DNA of 10,948 nt. It comes from DATLYH01 sp035575035 (GTDB lineage: Bacteria > Planctomycetota > Planctomycetia > Gemmatales > Gemmataceae). The stretch spans positions 1 through 10,948 of the forward strand of contig DATLYH010000237.1 in the NCBI GenBank assembly GCA_035575035.1. The letters are read 5' to 3'. Positions 7,508 to 10,948 of the stretch are shown one piece after another. The notes under the pieces are model-generated. The model saw nothing but the letters and a program-made list of their open reading frames with translations, made no database searches and was not told the origin of the DNA. The translations under genes and the position numbers were made by a program. Numbering within the stretch: the stretch's first letter is position 1; each line of letters begins with the position of its first letter.

Positions 7508-7548
7508 GCCCGACTTCGGGCCGTCTCCCGAGCGCCCGAATTCGGGCG
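7508..7548. repeat. Adjacent palindromes with CCCGA...TCGGG core
   Basis: GCCCGACTTCGGGC (7508-7521) is a near-palindrome and CGCCCGAATTCGGGCG (7533-7548) is a perfect 16-bp palindrome. They begin 11 bp after the GrpE-like stop codon. They could form hairpins ending that transcript, although the nearest T-rich run (about 7577-7583) is too far for a standard intrinsic terminator. The reverse complement of the first core recurs at 9328-9340. Confidence 0.55.
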
Positions 7549-7778
7549 ACTTCGACTGCTGGTCAGAATAGTCTCGGCTTTTTATTGACGGAGGCCGGGC
7601 GGCGTGGGAGGATTAAAGCAACCGGGGACTTGCCGTCGCTCCCTGCAACGCAGCCCACCCCACGAAAGGACGGCGTCCGCTGCACACCGTTGTTTAGTTC
7701 CATACTCCCGGCATGGTGTCCCGAGTCCCTGCCCCAACATCCGGCCGTCGTTCTGCTTCTCTTTGGAGGGGATTGTCT

Positions 7779-8678
7779 ATGGGTTCCCGAATGACTCACA
7801 GCCGACGTTTCGCGTTCACCTTGATCGAGTTGTTGGTGGTCATTGCCATCATTGCCGTGCTGATTGCGCTCTTGCTGCCGGCGGTACAGAAGGTCCGCGA
7901 GGCCGCCGCCCGCAGCCAATGTGCCAACAACCTCAAGCAACTCGGCCTGGCGGTCCATAACTACCACGATAATTACAAAGGCATCCCTCACACCCGCCGG
8001 GACCCTCGCGAGACCTGGGCAGTGCTGCTATTGCCTTACCTCGAGCAGGACAATCTGTACAAGCAATGGGACCTGACCAAGAAGTATTATGAGCAAAGGC
8101 CCGAGGTGCGCCAGCAGCCGTTGAGTGTCTACCTGTGTCCCACCCGGCGGTCGGTCTCCGGCAAGGTGATCAGTATCGCTACCGACATCGAGCAGGGCAC
8201 GACGGGTCCTCTGGTCCCCGGGGCATGCGGGGATTACGCTGCCTGTGCCGGCGACCCGACAAGTATCAATGACTATCATCCCAATCATACGGAAGTGAGG
8301 GTAAACGGGCGAAAGCCCGCCAACGGTGCCTTCTGGTTGGGAGGATATCGGCCGGTTACGTTCGCCATGGTTACTGACGGCCTGAGCAACACCCTGTTCA
8401 TTGGTGAAAAGCACATTCCGAACTTCCGGTTCGGCGAAGGGCCCGACGGTTCGATCTATAACGGCGACCACGGTTCCGGCTTCAAGCGAGCCGGCGTCGG
8501 CGCTCCGCTGGCCAAGGGGCCCACCGGAAGCGGGCAATTCGGCAGCTACCACGCGGACATCTGCCAGTTCGTCATGGGCGACGGCAGCGTCCGGGCCATC
8601 GCCGTCTCCATCGACCTGACCAACCTGGGTCGGCTTGCCAACCGCGAAGACGGCGAAGTGATCACGTACCCATTCTGA
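7779..8678 (+). CDS. DUF1559 domain protein with type IV prepilin-like N-terminus
   Basis: This 299-residue protein belongs to a family greatly expanded in planctomycetes, thought to be exported, pilin- or pseudopilin-like surface proteins; exact roles are unknown. The N-terminus RRFAFTLIELLVVIAIIAVL is a class III signal: cleavage by prepilin peptidase is expected after Ala12, leaving Phe13 at position 1 and Glu17 at position 5. The segment AVQKVREAAARSQCANNLKQLG (35-56) and the YLEQDNLYKQWD region (87-98) are DUF1559 features. Near the C-terminus His258 and Asp268-Gly269 form the H-X9-DG motif, in GDGSVRAI. The ATG at 7779 has GGAGGGG seven bases upstream; the frame is open to 7713 but lacks a signal there. 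It is followed 17 bp later by a lipoprotein gene, probably co-transcribed. Confidence 0.93.
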   Translation: MGSRMTHSRRFAFTLIELLVVIAIIAVLIALLLPAVQKVREAAARSQCANNLKQLGLAVHNYHDNYKGIPHTRRDPRETWAVLLLPYLEQDNLYKQWDLTKKYYEQRPEVRQQPLSVYLCPTRRSVSGKVISIATDIEQGTTGPLVPGACGDYAACAGDPTSINDYHPNHTEVRVNGRKPANGAFWLGGYRPVTFAMVTDGLSNTLFIGEKHIPNFRFGEGPDGSIYNGDHGSGFKRAGVGAPLAKGPTGSGQFGSYHADICQFVMGDGSVRAIAVSIDLTNLGRLANREDGEVITYPF

Positions 8679-8695
8679 TCGGCCGGAGACACTTG

Positions 8696-9127
8696 ATGAT
8701 CAACCATATGCAGGAAAGGATTGGCCGGGGCCTGCTCCTGGCGGGCGCTCTGGGATTTTCCCTGCTCCTAGCTGGGTGCGGCAGCCGAACACAGCCGGTC
8801 GAAGGAATCGTCGTTTTCAAGGGAGGGGAACCAGCCACGAAGCTGGCAGGTTACTATGTCACCTTTGAATCAGTGGACCAGCCAGTCAGTGCTACCGGAG
8901 TGGTCCAGCCCGACGGCACTTTCAAGGTTGGGACGTATCAGGACGGCGACGGGGCACTGCTTGGTAAACACCGGGTGAGCATCGGCCCACCGGCCCCGGA
9001 CTATGGTGATAACCCGAAGTCGCTCATCCTTCCCAAATACAACCAGCCTCAGACCTCCGGCCTGGAAGTCACGATCAGGCGGGGAATCAACAAGGTCACC
9101 CTGGAGGTGGAACCGGCCCGGCGATGA
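8696..9127 (+). CDS. Small lipoprotein, carboxypeptidase-regulatory-like fold
   Basis: This 143-residue protein has a charged start, a hydrophobic stretch and the lipobox LLAGC, so Cys28 should be lipidated after signal peptidase II cleavage. The mature part is short and looks beta-rich. It begins with QPVEGIVVFKGGEPA and contains GVVQPDGTFKVGTY and LLGKHRVSIGPP, a pattern like the transthyretin-like (carboxypeptidase regulatory) domains that often follow DUF1559 genes in planctomycetes. The start at 8696 is supported by GGAG seven bases upstream; a TTG three bases earlier is less likely. It is 17 bp after the DUF1559 gene and likely in the same operon. It may help anchor or assemble the prepilin-like partner, but that is inference from gene pairing. 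Confidence 0.88.
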   Translation: MINHMQERIGRGLLLAGALGFSLLLAGCGSRTQPVEGIVVFKGGEPATKLAGYYVTFESVDQPVSATGVVQPDGTFKVGTYQDGDGALLGKHRVSIGPPAPDYGDNPKSLILPKYNQPQTSGLEVTIRRGINKVTLEVEPARR

Positions 9128-9327
9128 AACCCCCGATCACCGATAACCGGCGAAGAATGCATCATACTCCGCGACCCAGCGGGCCGACTCGGACGCTGCC
9201 TCTCCGCCGAACTCCCCGAATACCGCCGGGCGCGGCCTGCCTCGTCCTCGGCGACTCAATCTGTCTGCCGAATCCTCGGATGAGCGATCCTCCCGCGACG
9301 TGGCCGAATTTGGACCAGCGGCGATGA

Positions 9328-9340
9328 CCCGAAGTCGGGC
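9328..9340. repeat. Reverse-complement copy of the 7508 palindrome core
   Basis: CCCGAAGTCGGGC is the exact reverse complement of the 13 bases at 7508-7520. The two sites flank the DUF1559-lipoprotein pair in opposite orientation. A 13-mer that is itself nearly palindromic may recur by chance or as a genome-wide intergenic element. Confidence 0.45.
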
Positions 9341-9386
9341 AACTGCCGCTACCGGCGCGGGTCGAAAGGGTAGGCGTCGCAATAGT

Positions 9387-9436
9387 TGGTGGGACGCCTG
9401 ATCTCATGTGTTGCGGCTCCAGAAGGCGTCCCACTG
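9387..9436. repeat. Inverted repeat, 11-bp perfect arms, 24-base loop
   Basis: GTGGGACGCCT at 9389-9399 and AGGCGTCCCAC at 9424-9434 are exact reverse complements, and two further G-U pairs could extend the stem to 9387-9436. The right arm is in the possible transposase remnant and the left arm is just beyond its stop codon. It may be a transcription-end hairpin or an end structure of a decayed element. Confidence 0.6.
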
Positions 9437-9520
9437 CCTTTTCCCGCTCCGGTAAAGCACACGCACCTGGCAGACGGCATGTGCCCCGTCTTCTCCCCAG
9501 CGCAAGTACAAGGAGGAGGC
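9404..9520 (-). pseudogene. Possible remnant of a transposase C-terminus (ISKra4-like)
   Basis: The minus frame ending at the TGA 9406-9404 reads LYLRWGEDGAHAVCQVRV, then LYRSGK and RQWDAFWSRNT. This resembles what I recall of the end of ISKra4-family transposases: an RW...GA....L.LR block, then W...FW near the C-terminus. Upstream in the same frame there is no matching GSG or catalytic region, only low-quality open frame, so any such gene is a short decayed fragment. G+C at third positions is high over these codons. Recognition is by eye and weak; a chance frame is possible. Confidence 0.25.
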
Positions 9521-9828
9521 GCGCGGGCAGGGGATGCGGCCCAACAGGCTCCGGGGCGTTCGGGTGCGGAAGCTGTTGGTTGGGGCTCGGCCTTTTGTTC
9601 GGGAAAGAGGGTCCTCCGTGACGAAGGGGGTGGATTTTCCTCGGACGCATCCGTCTGCCCGCTTGTGTACCAATCATCCACCCACTTTCGAGACACCTCC
9701 CCGAGGGGAAACTCCGGAGCGATTTCCTGTTGACTTTGCCGCGAAATCCGTCAAGCTAAGGGAAGAAACTGCCTGCTTACCTCCAACTATCCCGCCACCA
9801 TCCATCCTGCCTTGAGGGGGGAAATCCA

Positions 9829-10948
9829 ATGCTTGACCTGTTCACCGGAAAGTCCACCGACTGCACCGGCCTGTCTCGTCGTCAATTCCTGCGCGTTGGC
9901 GGCTTGACCGCGCTCGGCCTGAGCCTGCCGGGCTTCCTCCGGCTGCAACACCTGGCCGCCGCCGCGGGGAACGCCCCGACAAAGCGCGTCAACTGCATCC
10001 TGCTCTGGATGCAAGGAGGGCCAAGCCACCTCGACACCTTCGATCCCAAGCCCGACGCCCCCACTGAGGTCCGCGGCGAGTTCGGCACCATCCCGACCAC
10101 GCTTCCTGGCGTGCGCATCGTCGAGCACTTGCCGCTGTTGGCCAAGCAGACCGACAAGTTCAGCATCATCCGCGGCCACGATCCCAAGAATGGCAGCCAC
10201 GGCGTTGCCGATCACCTGATGATGTCAGGGCACAAGTTCAACCCGGCGATGACGTTCCCCTGCTATGGCTCGGTCGTGGCTAAGGAGCGCGGCTACTACA
10301 ACGGCATGTTCCCGTTCGTGCAGCTGGGCCGGTACATCGACCGCCGCTTCAACGGCGGCGTCGCCGGCTTCCTCGGCGACCAGTACAACCCGTTTGAGGT
10401 TCTCGATGACCCCAACGCCCCGCGCTTCCAGGTCCGCGACCTGAGCCTTGCCAGCGCCGCCGATCGCGCCCGCCTGGAGCGGCGCTATGCCATGCTCGCC
10501 GAGGTGGACCGCTACCAACGGGCGGTGGAGGAGGCGCCGGCGCTGAAGGCCCGCGATGCCTTTTACGAGAAGGCCCACAGCCTGATCACCTCGCCGGCCG
10601 CCAAGCGGGCGTTCGCCATCGACCAGGAGCCCGAGCCGCTGCGCGAGAAGTACGGCCGGACCACCTTCGGCCAAAGCTGCCTGCTGGCCCGGCGGCTGAT
10701 CGAGGCCGGCGTCCATTTCGTGACGGTGACCGACGGCGGCTGGGACACGCACCAGAACAACTTCAAGAGTCTGAAGGAGCGCAAGCTGCCGGTACTCGAC
10801 CGGGCCTACGCGGCGCTGCTCGAGGACCTGCACGCGCGGGGGCTGTTGGAGAGCACGCTGGTGGTGTGGTTCGGCGACTTCGGCCGGACGCCGAAGATCA
10901 ATCCGTCGGCCGGACGCGATCACTGGGCCTCGGCGGGGGGGGCCTGCA
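9829..10948 (+). CDS. DUF1501 protein with Tat signal (C-terminus beyond window)
   Basis: The frame is open from the ATG at 9829 to the window end, giving 373 residues of a protein usually about 430-480 long. A twin-arginine signal is clear: SRRQFLR at 16-22, a hydrophobic stretch (VGGLTALGLSLPGFLRL) and an Ala-rich cleavage region near 44-48, so the folded protein should be exported through Tat. The mature part has family features: ILLWMQGGPSHLDTFDPKP early on, EHLPLLAKQTDKFSIIRG, then FGQSCLLARRLIEAGVHFV, TVTDGGWDTH and VVWFGDFGRTPKIN followed by GRDHW. DUF1501 is related to the alkaline phosphatase/sulfatase fold, and its substrate is unknown. In planctomycetes it usually accompanies DUF1549/DUF1553 genes; none is present upstream, so a partner may lie downstream. 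GAGGGGGG precedes the start by seven bases. Confidence 0.93.
   Translation, partial: MLDLFTGKSTDCTGLSRRQFLRVGGLTALGLSLPGFLRLQHLAAAAGNAPTKRVNCILLWMQGGPSHLDTFDPKPDAPTEVRGEFGTIPTTLPGVRIVEHLPLLAKQTDKFSIIRGHDPKNGSHGVADHLMMSGHKFNPAMTFPCYGSVVAKERGYYNGMFPFVQLGRYIDRRFNGGVAGFLGDQYNPFEVLDDPNAPRFQVRDLSLASAADRARLERRYAMLAEVDRYQRAVEEAPALKARDAFYEKAHSLITSPAAKRAFAIDQEPEPLREKYGRTTFGQSCLLARRLIEAGVHFVTVTDGGWDTHQNNFKSLKERKLPVLDRAYAALLEDLHARGLLESTLVVWFGDFGRTPKINPSAGRDHWASAGGAC

Larger units (their letters stand above)
9128..9828. other. 700-bp region without a confident gene
   Basis: The open frames here are short, overlap on both strands and show no recognisable start of a family. Two deserve mention. A 67-codon plus-strand frame at 9124-9327 overlaps the lipoprotein stop by ATGA but is rich in Pro and Arg and looks random. 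An 81-codon minus-strand frame lies at 9137-9382. The region also contains a CCCGAAGTCGGGC palindrome, an 11-bp inverted repeat and a possible transposase remnant, given separately. Confidence 0.5.

Noticed and set aside
9124..9327. 67-codon frame overlapping the lipoprotein stop by ATGA
   Set aside because: Composition is Pro/Arg rich with no motif or hydrophobic segment; no ribosome binding site; likely chance.

Overview
The window looks like chromosomal DNA from a planctomycete, most likely of the Gemmata group (Gemmatales). Four things point there: the 16S rRNA sequence, the high G+C content, prepilin-like DUF1559 and Tat-exported DUF1501 proteins, and a sigma factor fused by overlap to a Ser/Thr kinase gene. 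The 16S match is from memory of signature regions, not from an alignment.

Layout. Positions 1-986 hold the 5' two thirds of a 16S rRNA gene on the minus strand, cut by the window edge. Behind it lies a leader of about 475 nt with a boxA-like site, a hairpin and an imperfect 68-69 bp tandem duplication. The leader is driven by a convincing promoter (TTGACA, 18 bp, TATACT) at 1468-1497. Diverging from it is purQ (1696-2466, +). Convergent with purQ is a rhomboid protease gene (2550-3341, -). A 29-bp tandem repeat array (3454-3688) fills the space between the rhomboid gene and a two-gene minus-strand operon. That operon encodes a sigma-70-like factor of planctomycete ECF type (5838-6413) and a membrane-anchored Ser/Thr kinase with TPRs (3688-5841), joined by an ATGA overlap. 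Two solitary copies of the same repeat lie upstream of the sigma gene (6533-6590), so the operon is bracketed by one repeat family.

The right half is plus-strand. It has a divergent GrpE-like protein (6822-7496), palindromic intergenic DNA, a DUF1559 prepilin-like protein (7779-8678) and a small lipoprotein (8696-9127). Next comes about 700 bp without a confident gene, which holds a possible transposase remnant and a strong inverted repeat. Last is a Tat-exported DUF1501 protein (9829 to the window end, truncated).

Functionally this is housekeeping (rRNA, purine synthesis) next to signalling and cell-surface genes. The sigma-kinase pair is the clearest functional unit. DUF1559 plus lipoprotein is a second, very common planctomycete pair. 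I see no defence system, CRISPR array, tRNA or intact mobile element. The least explained material is the repeat family around the sigma-kinase operon and the structured intergenic DNA.
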